From a virus: a stretch of 54,019 bases of DNA. The notes beneath the pieces were generated by a model, which saw only the letters and a program-made list of their open reading frames with translations, searched no databases and was not told the DNA's origin. The stretch is taken from positions 1 through 54,019 of the IMG/VR virus record IMGVR_UViG_3300025310_000213; one strand, 5' to 3'. Shown here in pieces: positions 23,458 to 30,526 of this stretch. Both the position numbers and the translations under genes were made by a program. Every line of letters begins with the position of its first letter. Positions within the stretch are counted from its first letter, which is position 1.

Positions 23458-25047
23458 TTATGCTGCGAGCTTGCGGATTTCGTTGCGGAGGAAGTTGGCA
23501 AGGTTGGCACCTTGCTCTTTGAAGTGTCGGCTCATGCCCTTCCGAATTACTTCTTCGAGCGCCCGCTGCCGCGACGTCAGCCGTTTGGCCTTCTCTTCAA
23601 GTTCCGCGATATTCGCGTCGAGCGTTGCCAGGGCCGCTGCCTTCTGTTCCGGTGTCCACTCCTTGGAATCCTCGACGGCCTTCCGCACCATGTCGGCGAA
23701 CGACCGCAGCGACGTCACCGTGCCGGATGGGAACCCCGGCTGCCCGGTTGCACCGGGTGTCGGGTTCAAGATCGACTCGGGCACATCGGCGAGCGGATCG
23801 GCGATCGTTTCGAATCCGGTGCCCACACGTTTCTCGTTCGTCGAGAGGAACCGCGTGCGGTTAAACATGTCGAAGACCTTGGCGCGGTCTTCCTGCAGGG
23901 CGTCGATCTGGTCGCGATCATAATCGACGAAGATCCGATCGCCGAAGAGCGGTGCGAGTCGCTGGTTGTAGCTGTCGCGCAGCCGGTCGAGCAGCGGCAG
24001 GTTGGCTTCCTGCCACATCGCCTTGCGCGCCTCAGCCAAGGAGTTGTAGGTCTTGGCGTCGGGCACGCCGATGATCTCGGGTGCAAGGTGATAGACGCGG
24101 CAGATCCGGATGGCCGCGTCCCTCATGCCGGCGAGGAAGTCCAACTCCATCGGCGTGAGGCCCATCGGCTCCCACTTGATACCGCCTTCGAGGAACATGG
24201 GCGTGCCAGCGTTCTTCGCGCCCATGTAGCTTTCCCGAATTTCCGCCTTCAGCCGATCGTAGACGTCGTCGGCCACCGTCGTCGGCGCCACCAGGGCACC
24301 CGACGTTCGGCCGGCGTTGTTCAGCAGCGCGTAATTCCAATCCGAGCCGAGGTTCTCCGTCTGCCAGGCGCGCACCGATGCTTGCAGTGGCGACATCCCG
24401 TAGAAGTCGTCGGTCGGGTTGAAGAACTTATGATGAATGACCGACGTCGGTTCGAACGGCTTCTCCTTACGACCGTTGACGGTGTATTGGTAGCCGCCGA
24501 CGATGCCGATCGCGGGGTTGTCGGACGGCAGCACCTCCGTGCGGTCCGGTCGCAGGTTCCAGATCTCGATCGGCCGCCCGCGGTTCGGTCCACTTTCAGG
24601 CGCGAGGAACTTCTCATACGCATTGCCCGAGATCAGCCAGTAGGAAATCAACTGCTCGATGTAGTCGCCCTGCGCCTGCGAATCGTTCGGACGTTCCAGC
24701 AGCTTCAACAGAGGATGATCAGTGACTTCAGTTTGTGCGAGGGCTTTGCGGAGGAACGGGTAGCGCACACCATCGGCGCTTTTCACAAACGACTTCTGAT
24801 GCGTCGACAGCGACATGATCCGACGCGCCTTCGAGTTGCTCGTGCGGCCGAATTCATACAGCACCCACGGCACCGTGGCACACGCCTGAGCGATCGTGCT
24901 CACGCATGCGTAGACAGTCGGGTTGCGCTTATAGCCGTCGTTGGCGAGGCGTTCGTAATTGTCGTGATGCACCGGCCCGGTGACGTTCAAGCCGAGCACG
25001 ATGACGCGAGAGACGGGGTTCGCTTTACGTGAGAAGGGCCAGCGCAT
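23458..25047 (-). CDS. Portal protein, HK97 family
   Basis: The 529-residue product begins MRWPFSRKANPVSR and contains DGYKRNPTVYACVSTIAQAC, NGNAY-like SGNAYEKFLAPE, the PTSVIHHKFFNP segment, GMSPLQASVRAW and the clip/stem regions (YNSLAEARKAMW, LPLLDRLRDSYNQRLAPLFG). Portal proteins form the dodecameric ring for DNA entry and bind terminase. The C-terminal 100 residues are charged helices. It follows the 58-residue zinc protein without a gap. Confidence 0.9.
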   Translation of the reverse strand: MRWPFSRKANPVSRVIVLGLNVTGPVHHDNYERLANDGYKRNPTVYACVSTIAQACATVPWVLYEFGRTSNSKARRIMSLSTHQKSFVKSADGVRYPFLRKALAQTEVTDHPLLKLLERPNDSQAQGDYIEQLISYWLISGNAYEKFLAPESGPNRGRPIEIWNLRPDRTEVLPSDNPAIGIVGGYQYTVNGRKEKPFEPTSVIHHKFFNPTDDFYGMSPLQASVRAWQTENLGSDWNYALLNNAGRTSGALVAPTTVADDVYDRLKAEIRESYMGAKNAGTPMFLEGGIKWEPMGLTPMELDFLAGMRDAAIRICRVYHLAPEIIGVPDAKTYNSLAEARKAMWQEANLPLLDRLRDSYNQRLAPLFGDRIFVDYDRDQIDALQEDRAKVFDMFNRTRFLSTNEKRVGTGFETIADPLADVPESILNPTPGATGQPGFPSGTVTSLRSFADMVRKAVEDSKEWTPEQKAAALATLDANIAELEEKAKRLTSRQRALEEVIRKGMSRHFKEQGANLANFLRNEIRKLAA

Positions 25048-25224
25048 TTAGTCCACCCGCTCCCTGGCTTCGTCGATGAAGTGTTTCCGTGCGGACGGCA
25101 CGACAGCTTTCGTCGCCTCCATCTTGCCGCCGCACCGACCGCACGGACCCGGATCGCTGCCGATTACCGCATGGCGAGTCCCTCCGCAACTGACGCATCG
25201 CACAAGGTGGGTGCGTTCGATCAT
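25048..25224 (-). CDS. 58-residue zinc-ribbon protein
   Basis: A short frame, ATG at 25224, starting MIERTHLVRCVSCGG, with a second Cys pair (CGRCGGK) and a basic tail. The C-x2-C ... C-x2-C arrangement predicts a small zinc-bound fold. The stop directly precedes the portal ATG. A TAGGGT promoter lies 9 bases before the start, giving a near-leaderless mRNA. Confidence 0.65.
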   Translation of the reverse strand: MIERTHLVRCVSCGGTRHAVIGSDPGPCGRCGGKMEATKAVVPSARKHFIDEARERVD

Positions 25225-25370
25225 TCGGGGTCCACCCTACGGATCAAGGAGTCGGTTGTCGAGGGTTTGTTATTGCCCTGGCATGCAGCGCAGGTTTTGC
25301 CGATTCGTTCCGTCACCCAGGTGCGGCACCTCGGGCAACGCCAGCGGGTTACGACACCGTCTTGCAACAC
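25221..25370 (-). CDS. Small zinc-finger protein
   Basis: From a GTG at 25370 the frame encodes about 49 residues with RWRCPRCRTWV and CAACQGN, another C-x2-C pair of pairs. The stop overlaps the next ATG (ATGA). The start is uncertain (TTG at 25367 also possible). The promoter of the next gene lies within its 3' end. Confidence 0.45.
   Translation of the reverse strand: MLQDGVVTRWRCPRCRTWVTERIGKTCAACQGNNKPSTTDSLIRRVDPE
25234..25282 (-). promoter_or_regulatory. Late promoter with GGCAATAA box (head genes)
   Basis: On the minus strand: GGCAATAA box (palindromic TGCC-AG-GGCA), 7 bases, TCGACA (25257-25262), 17 bases, TAGGGT (25234-25239), then 9 bases to the ATG at 25224. The -35 is identical to that of the rightward promoter at 42265. 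Confidence 0.65.
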
Positions 25371-25540
25371 TCCGCGTCGAACGCCAAGCGATATTGCACC
25401 AGAAGTGCCAACCCTTCGTCGTCGAGGGCTTCGACGTGTTCCCGCTGCCCGAGCCATACGAGGTAGTGGTTCGACTTTCGTTGTAAGAACAAATGCCCAT
25501 CGATCAGCCGGACGAGGAACGATTCGTAATGGGCCGGCAT
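25349..25540 (-). CDS. Small hypothetical protein
   Basis: The 63-residue product (ATG at 25540, MPAHYESFLVRLIDGH) has a compact alpha/beta pattern (HYLVWLGQREHVEALDDEGL) and overlaps the next frame by 22 bases. It heads the small-gene group before portal. No ribosome binding site stands out. The 127 bases between it and terminase hold nothing I recognise. Confidence 0.45.
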   Translation of the reverse strand: MPAHYESFLVRLIDGHLFLQRKSNHYLVWLGQREHVEALDDEGLALLVQYRLAFDAECCKTVS

Positions 25541-25667
25541 GGGGGTAAGGACGAAGGCGAAGCTCTGTGGTCTCGGGGCTTCTCGGTTATTTGTGAACGC
25601 CGCTCAAGTGTGCCGGCTTCGCCTTCATGAGAGCACCCTGCCATGAAACACGAAGGAGTCAAGTCCC

Positions 25668-27419
25668 TTATGCCGCGCTTCGCAGTTCGACCTCCGTTGC
25701 CCGGCCATCGGCGCGCTTGTCGTCCTCGGCACCTACGCACCGCACACGGTATTGCACGCCGGTCGAGCCGCTGACCAGGGCTCCAGCCGCAGCGTTGATG
25801 ATGTCGTCGTGACCATTCTTCGGGTGATCGATGATGTCCTTGCCGCCACGCCCGGTTCGCCTCTCGAGACTCTGCATCTGCACCACCATGCGTTTGTTCA
25901 TGACCATGTCGACGCGCCTCCCGTTCACGAGCGGCAGCACCGCTTTATAGATTTCGTTCTTCGTGCGGTCACTCACTTCGTATTCGATTTGATACGCACG
26001 GAACCGCTCGCGCGGCCATTCACCCGCGTAGCGGTCACCCTTCACGGTGCTCACGCGATACGACTTGATCACCTCGGCAAACTCTTTCGTTGTGTCATCC
26101 GGGTTAAACGGCGGCTTCCGTTCGCGCACGCAATCCAACACCTCGACGTCCCCTTCGGTGTGCGCGATGGCGAGCGTCATCGAGTCCTGTCCGCTGCCGC
26201 CAGCAGGGTCTACGAACGCCCGATAGGTGACGCCGGGCTTCGGCGGCCTCTCCGCTTCATCGGAGAGCACCTCTGCGATCACCTTCGAATCAAACAGCGC
26301 CTGGACATCACTCCTGAAGTTCGCGCCATACTCCGCATCCGCCGCGGCGAAATCCTCCTCATACGCCGCGTCGACATCCTCCTGGGGGAACGTCGGATTC
26401 ATGACCCGCGTTGGTGCCTTCCAGGCGAGCACCTTGCTGTCGTTCCGACCGTAGTGGCGCTGGTGCGCTTTATACAGCTCGCCCTTTTCCCAATACGGAG
26501 AGCTCAGGCAGATGAGCATCCCGCGCGTGGTGCCGAGCGCCGGCCGGAGCGCTTTCAGCACTTCGTGGTCAGGGTTGGCCGCGTCCTCCGTTTCCCAAAA
26601 GGCGATCTCGTCGCAGAGCACGAACGCGATCGTGTAGCCGCGGACCCGGCGATAATTCGACGTGTTCACCCGAATGGTGATCCCCGTCGTCAGCGTGATG
26701 GACTTCTGCGTCTCGCGGAACTGCGACCCGCGCCGCGCGATCAGGGCTTCGAGACGCTTATGGGAGTGCAACATCTCAGAGATGTAGTTCATGATCACGC
26801 CGGCCTGTTCGCGGTCGGCCGCGAGCACCATGCCGATGATCTTTTCCCCGCGCGAGCGCGTGTATTTTCGGAAGCACGCGAGGTAGACCGCGAGGAACGC
26901 CACGATCTCCGACTTGCCGGCGCGGCGACCGCAAATCAGCCAGATCTCCCGAACGGCTTCTTCGAATTCCGAAGTTCGTCCGGTGCAGGACTCGTAGATC
27001 GCGCGCTCGGCATCGTCGAGCGGCTCGTTGAAGGCCGCCTTCAGGAAGACGTGCCACGCCGCTCGGCTCTCCCCGGCGAGATGCGGAAAGTATTGCCGGA
27101 GCACTTCCAGCGGAGTCTTTCCACAAAATTCGGCGACGTCTCGATCGGCATCGAGTCCGCCTGGAAGGAACCGACCATCGGTCGGATTGTGGTTACGCGG
27201 CTTCGCCGGACGCTTGGGTTGCTGCCGCGCCTTCCATGCATGGAGGGCTTCGGCTTTTTCGACCGCGTAACCGATTTGCCCCGGCTTCCGCTGCATCACA
27301 TGACCGAGGCAATCCGGCCGGCACGTGGGCAACTTGATGACGCAATCAGCCCGGCACTCGGGTTTCGGCTTCGGAGGGCGCTTGGGTTTCGGCGTCGCTT
27401 CGGCCTTCGGTTCGTTCAC
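25668..27419 (-). CDS. Terminase large subunit
   Basis: From the GTG at 27419 (GGAGG upstream) the product has about 583 residues. The N-terminal 100 residues are Pro/Lys-rich with a Cys cluster (ECRADC, TCRPDCLG). The ATPase follows with Walker A GRRAGKSE near 165, Walker B VLCDEIAFW near 269 and a C motif CLSSP. The RNase H-like nuclease domain starts FVDPAGGSGQDS near 401, with a second acid in GDRYAGEW. It packages DNA into the head. No small subunit is recognised nearby; the N-terminal Cys region may do its job, or one of the unknown genes does. Confidence 0.9.
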   Translation of the reverse strand: MNEPKAEATPKPKRPPKPKPECRADCVIKLPTCRPDCLGHVMQRKPGQIGYAVEKAEALHAWKARQQPKRPAKPRNHNPTDGRFLPGGLDADRDVAEFCGKTPLEVLRQYFPHLAGESRAAWHVFLKAAFNEPLDDAERAIYESCTGRTSEFEEAVREIWLICGRRAGKSEIVAFLAVYLACFRKYTRSRGEKIIGMVLAADREQAGVIMNYISEMLHSHKRLEALIARRGSQFRETQKSITLTTGITIRVNTSNYRRVRGYTIAFVLCDEIAFWETEDAANPDHEVLKALRPALGTTRGMLICLSSPYWEKGELYKAHQRHYGRNDSKVLAWKAPTRVMNPTFPQEDVDAAYEEDFAAADAEYGANFRSDVQALFDSKVIAEVLSDEAERPPKPGVTYRAFVDPAGGSGQDSMTLAIAHTEGDVEVLDCVRERKPPFNPDDTTKEFAEVIKSYRVSTVKGDRYAGEWPRERFRAYQIEYEVSDRTKNEIYKAVLPLVNGRRVDMVMNKRMVVQMQSLERRTGRGGKDIIDHPKNGHDDIINAAAGALVSGSTGVQYRVRCVGAEDDKRADGRATEVELRSAA

Positions 27420-27517
27420 GCGGCCTCCGTGGCAAGAGGGAACGAAGGGCAAGGGGACGGCCTTCGGGGTTCGAGATTCGAAGCGTGGGGGCCAGGGAAC
27501 AAAGCCCAGCGGGGCAT
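27416..27517 (-). CDS. 33-residue leader ORF overlapping the terminase start
   Basis: An ATG 8 bases after the TAGGGT element opens a 33-codon frame (MPRWALFPGPHASNLEP...) whose TGA overlaps the GTG of terminase (GTGA). The product is Pro-rich and has no recognised fold. Translation of the leaderless ATG would bring ribosomes to the terminase start, so it may be a coupling leader and not a functional protein. Confidence 0.35.
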   Translation of the reverse strand: MPRWALFPGPHASNLEPRRPSPCPSFPLATEAA

Positions 27518-27525
27518 AAGGCTCG

Positions 27526-27574
27526 ACCCTAGCGGGTCGTAATTCGTTGTTCAAGCAGAGGTTATTGCCGTGCC
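27526..27574 (-). promoter_or_regulatory. Late promoter with GGCAATAA box (terminase)
   Basis: On the minus strand: GGCAATAA box, 7 bases, TTGAAC (27549-27554), 17 bases, TAGGGT (27526-27531). It has the best -35 of the set. Box-to-hexamer distance is identical to the head promoter. Confidence 0.65.
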
Positions 27575-27695
27575 TACATCGGGAAAATTTCCGTGGGCTG
27601 AGCAATACCCGCGCGAGGGCGTGCAGAAAAATGAAACTACCCCCGGTCCACTGTCGGTCTTGAAGAGCGGCTGGCGCCGAAAGGGGGCAGGTAGG

Positions 27696-27714
27696 TGAAC
27701 AATTCACTGAACAA
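27696..27714 (-). repeat. 19-base repeat, copy 2 (inverted copy of 1159-1177)
   Basis: Exact reverse complement of the copy at the left end. Two TGTTCA units 12 bases apart. It lies about 180 bases upstream of the terminase promoter. Confidence 0.5.
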
Positions 27715-27802
27715 AACGACCTGAGTCTCCGCGTAAGTGATTGACGCCTCGATAGATTAAAGGCCAAAGCCATCGGCTTGATAGGCCGCGCCCTTCAACC
27801 AC

Positions 27803-27819
27803 TGATTACTTAGTAATCA
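27803..27819. promoter_or_regulatory. Perfect 17-base palindrome
   Basis: TGATTACT-T-AGTAATCA has two 8-base arms and a single centre base. It is AT-rich in a GC-rich genome, followed by TTTTACT on the plus strand. It may be an operator; a terminator is less likely because no rightward gene precedes it. Confidence 0.4.
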
Positions 27820-28200
27820 CTTTTACTGAGGTCCGGGGCTCGGTTTCTTCGCCGCTTGCCCGCGACTAACGGGGCCGGGAACGGGTGATCCGATCCCCTG
27901 TTCTACCCTGTTCGCGTCCGTGTTCTAGTGGAGGGGGAACAGGTTAAGTCCTTTGTTACTAGATGGTTAGGTATCCTGTTCCTATCGATCCCGTCTTTCG
28001 AGGGTAACTTGCGCCGGCCGCAAGCGCCGGCCAAGGGGCTGCTGCTCCGTAGGTGCTCTTTTCCCCGCTCTTAGATAGATAGGATCAGTGGGAACAGTGG
28101 GAACAACCCAATAAGATCAAGGGTGAAAGCGATCCCATCGCTGTTCCTACCTACCCCTTGCCCAACCCTGACTCGGGAACAATGGCTTAGCGCCAGGTCC

Positions 28201-28229
28201 ACCCTACTCCCTTTCAATCAACCGTCCGA
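28201..28229 (-). promoter_or_regulatory. Possible TAGGGT promoter
   Basis: On the minus strand TCGGAC (28224-28229), 17 bases, TAGGGT (28201-28206). No gene start follows closely; the transcript would run through the repeat-rich region into terminase. No GGCAATAA box is present. Confidence 0.35.
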
Positions 28230-28262
28230 ATCTCGACGTTCGAAACCTGACCACCCGAGACC

Positions 28263-28649
28263 CTACCCCTCGCTTTCCGAATCCCGAAACCCGTTCGTCT
28301 TCGCGCGAGCCTTGAGGATACGAATCTCGGCCTCCAGCACGTCCTGCGGCGGCACGTTCATCCGCCCGAGCATCGTCGCGATGGACGTCACGATCCGCTC
28401 GGCGGCCTGCTTGGCGGTCGCCAGCCGGGAATTCTCAGCCTGACAGGCGTCGCGTGCTCCTTCAAGCTCGCGAATCCGCGATTCGAGTTGCTCGATCGCC
28501 TCAGCGACGCTCGGGTTGGGGCACTGGAGCCACGAACACGTGAGATGTCCGCCGGACCCGACGAACAGCGTCTGGTGATGGCACGCCGGGCACCTCGTGA
28601 CGATGGATATCCGTAGGCTCTCAGCGGGTTCTCGCATCGAATCCGACAT
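28263..28649 (-). CDS. Zinc-ribbon and coiled-coil protein
   Basis: The 128-residue product has a Cys4 ribbon near residues 19-43 (TRCPACHHQ, LTCSWLQCPN), then a long charged helix (EAIEQLESRIRELEGARDAC, RLATAKQAAERIV). The design (metal-bound head, coiled-coil stalk) suggests an oligomeric scaffold or nucleic-acid binder. It is the last gene of the leftward replication operon. Confidence 0.65.
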   Translation of the reverse strand: MSDSMREPAESLRISIVTRCPACHHQTLFVGSGGHLTCSWLQCPNPSVAEAIEQLESRIRELEGARDACQAENSRLATAKQAAERIVTSIATMLGRMNVPPQDVLEAEIRILKARAKTNGFRDSESEG

Positions 28650-28661
28650 CGGTCCTCCTTG

Positions 28662-28826
28662 TCATGAGTGCGGCCTCGTTTCGATTTCATTGGGATCGAC
28701 GATCGGGCCGCGAGTGGTGTCGCCGTTCCACCAGCCCATTCGAACGAGGCCACTACCGACCTGCGTCATCCAGCCGTAGCGCCACGGCCCTGGGACGTCG
28801 TTTTTGAAGCGCCAATACACGCTCAC
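28662..28826 (-). CDS. Small hypothetical protein
   Basis: From the GTG at 28826 the product has 54 residues with many tryptophans (YWRFKNDVPGPWRYGW, GWWNGD). The start overlaps the stop of the previous gene (GTGA) and has GGAGG upstream. A small beta domain is likely; function unknown. Confidence 0.55.
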   Translation of the reverse strand: MSVYWRFKNDVPGPWRYGWMTQVGSGLVRMGWWNGDTTRGPIVDPNEIETRPHS

Positions 28827-29143
28827 ACGGCCTCCGGCTCTCGAATTGGGACATACGTGCCGCGCTCGGCGTGGCACGGCTCACAGATGGAGTGCGGCGC
28901 GGGTCCGTGCGTGGCGCAGGCGAACGGTCCGGTGCCGGTGCAATAGTGCTGGTAGTTCGCCTGGTCTTCCTCGAAGGTTAACTGCCGACCAGGGCACTCG
29001 GGCAGCAGCGAACCTTCCATCCCGACGCACACCGAACAGATCGACAGCGATTCATACATGCAATCGAGGCCGTCGTCGCGGCACCCACCGCAACGGCCGG
29101 TGTCGGCCTTCGTGCATCGTTTGTAGACGTGCTCGCGCGTCAT
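28823..29143 (-). CDS. Cys-rich zinc-binding protein
   Basis: The 106-residue product contains ten cysteines, arranged RCTKADTGRCGGCRDDGLDC, SICSVCVG, HYCTGTG and SICEPCHAERG. At least two zinc sites are likely. No family name is recognised. It overlaps both neighbours by 4 bases, so it is co-translated. Confidence 0.65.
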   Translation of the reverse strand: MTREHVYKRCTKADTGRCGGCRDDGLDCMYESLSICSVCVGMEGSLLPECPGRQLTFEEDQANYQHYCTGTGPFACATHGPAPHSICEPCHAERGTYVPIREPEAV

Positions 29144-29490
29144 CGTAGACCCACTAATACGATGAGTGGGAGCCTTTCAAAATCAACCCGCGTCATCGGG
29201 CGTGGCGTGGAGACGAGGTGACCTTCAAGGTCGATTCTGTCTTTGTAAGGGTCACCGTATTCATATTCCCAATCACCAACCTGATGGCAACGAACGAGTG
29301 TGCCGTCGCGTTCGGATCGACCAATGATCCACTGTGCTCCATCGGATCTCACCCTGCCGAAAATAGGATTCATAGAGTCAACAGGGCACTCGTCTAGTTG
29401 TTTGAACACTGATGCCGTGACCTGTCGGGAACCGACCATGAGCACGCGAACTTCGGCGGTGAGAGTTTCAACGGTGGCTGTATTAGTCAT
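29140..29490 (-). CDS. Hypothetical protein
   Basis: From the ATG at 29490 the product has 116 residues (MTNTATVETLTAEVRVLMV). The middle contains beta strands and GDWEYEYGDPYKDRIDLEG. No motif is recognised. The stop and start overlap adjoining genes by 4 bases. Confidence 0.6.
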   Translation of the reverse strand: MTNTATVETLTAEVRVLMVGSRQVTASVFKQLDECPVDSMNPIFGRVRSDGAQWIIGRSERDGTLVRCHQVGDWEYEYGDPYKDRIDLEGHLVSTPRPMTRVDFERLPLIVLVGLR

Positions 29491-29870
29491 ACGGTCTCCG
29501 AATCCCGAACCACGCGGGTCACCAACCCATCGACGATCTTGGTGTAAAGCTCTTTCGCTTCTTCGAGCGTCGTGGCGGGTGGGGCGCCCTGCCAATGCTC
29601 GTCGCAATAGGCGCCAACGATCGGGTCCCACTCCACGCGGCGCCGGCAGCCGTCATGGAAGCAGCGCACCTTGTAGCCCCACCGCGCGCTCAATTCGAGG
29701 TAGAGCACCCACACGATGTAGCGCCACCCGAATGCCGTGCGGAGGTCGTAGGCTTGGCGGAACGAATCCCGAAGCACGGGGCACCGCCAGGGCATGAAGA
29801 ACAGGTGCGGCAAGGTTGCCCAGATCGACGGGAATGGTTCGCCGCACGATGAGCAGATGCGTTCGCTCAT
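29487..29870 (-). CDS. Cys-containing hypothetical protein
   Basis: From the ATG at 29870 the product has 127 residues. The N-terminus RICSSCGEPFPSIW and the later VRCFHDGCRRRVEWD and YCDEHW form two possible metal sites around a helical, hydrophobic middle (RYIVWVLYLELSARWGY). A nucleic-acid or membrane role cannot be settled. Confidence 0.6.
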   Translation of the reverse strand: MSERICSSCGEPFPSIWATLPHLFFMPWRCPVLRDSFRQAYDLRTAFGWRYIVWVLYLELSARWGYKVRCFHDGCRRRVEWDPIVGAYCDEHWQGAPPATTLEEAKELYTKIVDGLVTRVVRDSETV

Positions 29871-30124
29871 AGTTCCTCGCACCGCCCGTCGAGCATGGCG
29901 TCGATCTCCCGAACGATGCCGTCGTCCGGTGTCAGGCCCTCGCGTTGCAGCTTCTCTTGCACCGCGTAGAAGATGAAGCGCAACGACTGATGGCTGTTGC
30001 GGTAGAGCGACGGGTCTCCGTGCGTCTTGCAAAAGCAATCGTTCGGATCACGGTATTCCTGCTTCGTGTGCGAGACGAGCGCCTGCAGCCGGCACGCGAT
30101 CCCAATTGCGACGTCGCGGGTCAC
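29867..30124 (-). CDS. Small helical protein
   Basis: The 85-residue product (GTG start) has a helical pattern with two cysteines (NDCFCKTHGD) and an acidic C-terminus. It overlaps the following ATG by 4 bases. Function unknown. Confidence 0.55.
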   Translation of the reverse strand: MTRDVAIGIACRLQALVSHTKQEYRDPNDCFCKTHGDPSLYRNSHQSLRFIFYAVQEKLQREGLTPDDGIVREIDAMLDGRCEEL

Positions 30125-30252
30125 TGCTTTGGACCCCAGGCGATCGAGTAGGGCTGCCCGTTGACGGTGACCTTGATTCCGCCACCACCGCCGCAGCCGG
30201 TGTAGCTGCTGAAGAACACCATGAGCAGCAGGAACGCGAGAACCTCTTTCAT
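30121..30252 (-). CDS. Small lipoprotein-like protein
   Basis: The 43-residue product (MKEVLAFLLLMVFFSSYTGC) has a hydrophobic signal ending in a lipobox-like YTG-C, then a Gly-rich linker and a short beta end. Rz1-type spanins have this size and a lipobox, but no partner spanin with a coiled coil is adjacent, and the gene is in the replication region. It could equally be a lysogen surface lipoprotein. Confidence 0.5.
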   Translation of the reverse strand: MKEVLAFLLLMVFFSSYTGCGGGGGIKVTVNGQPYSIAWGPKQ

Positions 30253-30257
30253 GTGAG

Positions 30258-30491
30258 CTACTCCTTCGTGGCTTTCTCGTATTCCGCCATCGGCACCCAC
30301 ACGAGTGCGCACACCATGCGGGGATCGCCGATGGCGATCTCGGTGGGCGTGATGTTCGTGGTGGCGATCCGAAGCTCGGTGTGGCGATAGGGCTTCTTCC
30401 GTTCGGACGCGCCCACGAGGCACTCGTTGAGGAATTGCACCTTTACCCCCGGTGCCTCGGCGACGCGCTTCAACATTTCGGCAATCGACAT
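30258..30491 (-). CDS. Hypothetical protein
   Basis: The 77-residue product (MSIAEMLKRVAEAPGVKVQF) has a helical start and then a beta domain with LRIATTNITPTEIAIGDPR. It lies between the primase-helicase and the lipoprotein-like gene. Function unknown. Confidence 0.6.
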   Translation of the reverse strand: MSIAEMLKRVAEAPGVKVQFLNECLVGASERKKPYRHTELRIATTNITPTEIAIGDPRMVCALVWVPMAEYEKATKE

Positions 30492-30526
30492 CTGATCCTC
30501 GTTACGCTGATCGGCGTATCCGCACC

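Larger units (their letters stand above)
27518..28262. other. 745-base non-coding region with repeats
   Basis: No convincing gene is seen. It holds the terminase promoter, a second relative of the box (AGCAATA near 27601), the 19-base repeat (27696-27714), a perfect palindrome (27803-27819), a GC-rich double GCGCCGGCC (28012-28033), and a cluster of TGTTCC/GGAACA words on both strands between about 27897 and 28185 (at least six). Such regions next to terminase hold packaging sites, replication origins or operators. Confidence 0.6.

Noticed and set aside
23266-25032. 588-codon rightward open frame over the portal and minor head genes
   Set aside because: Antisense shadow; the portal and MuF-like frames are supported by family motifs.
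25752-27542. 596-codon rightward open frame over terminase
   Set aside because: Antisense shadow of a well-supported terminase.
28012-28033. CRISPR-like repeat
   Set aside because: Only two adjacent copies of GCGCCGGCC; no spacer array in the window.
28263-28270. TAGGGT at the end of the 28263 gene
   Set aside because: Also a stop codon context, not a promoter position.
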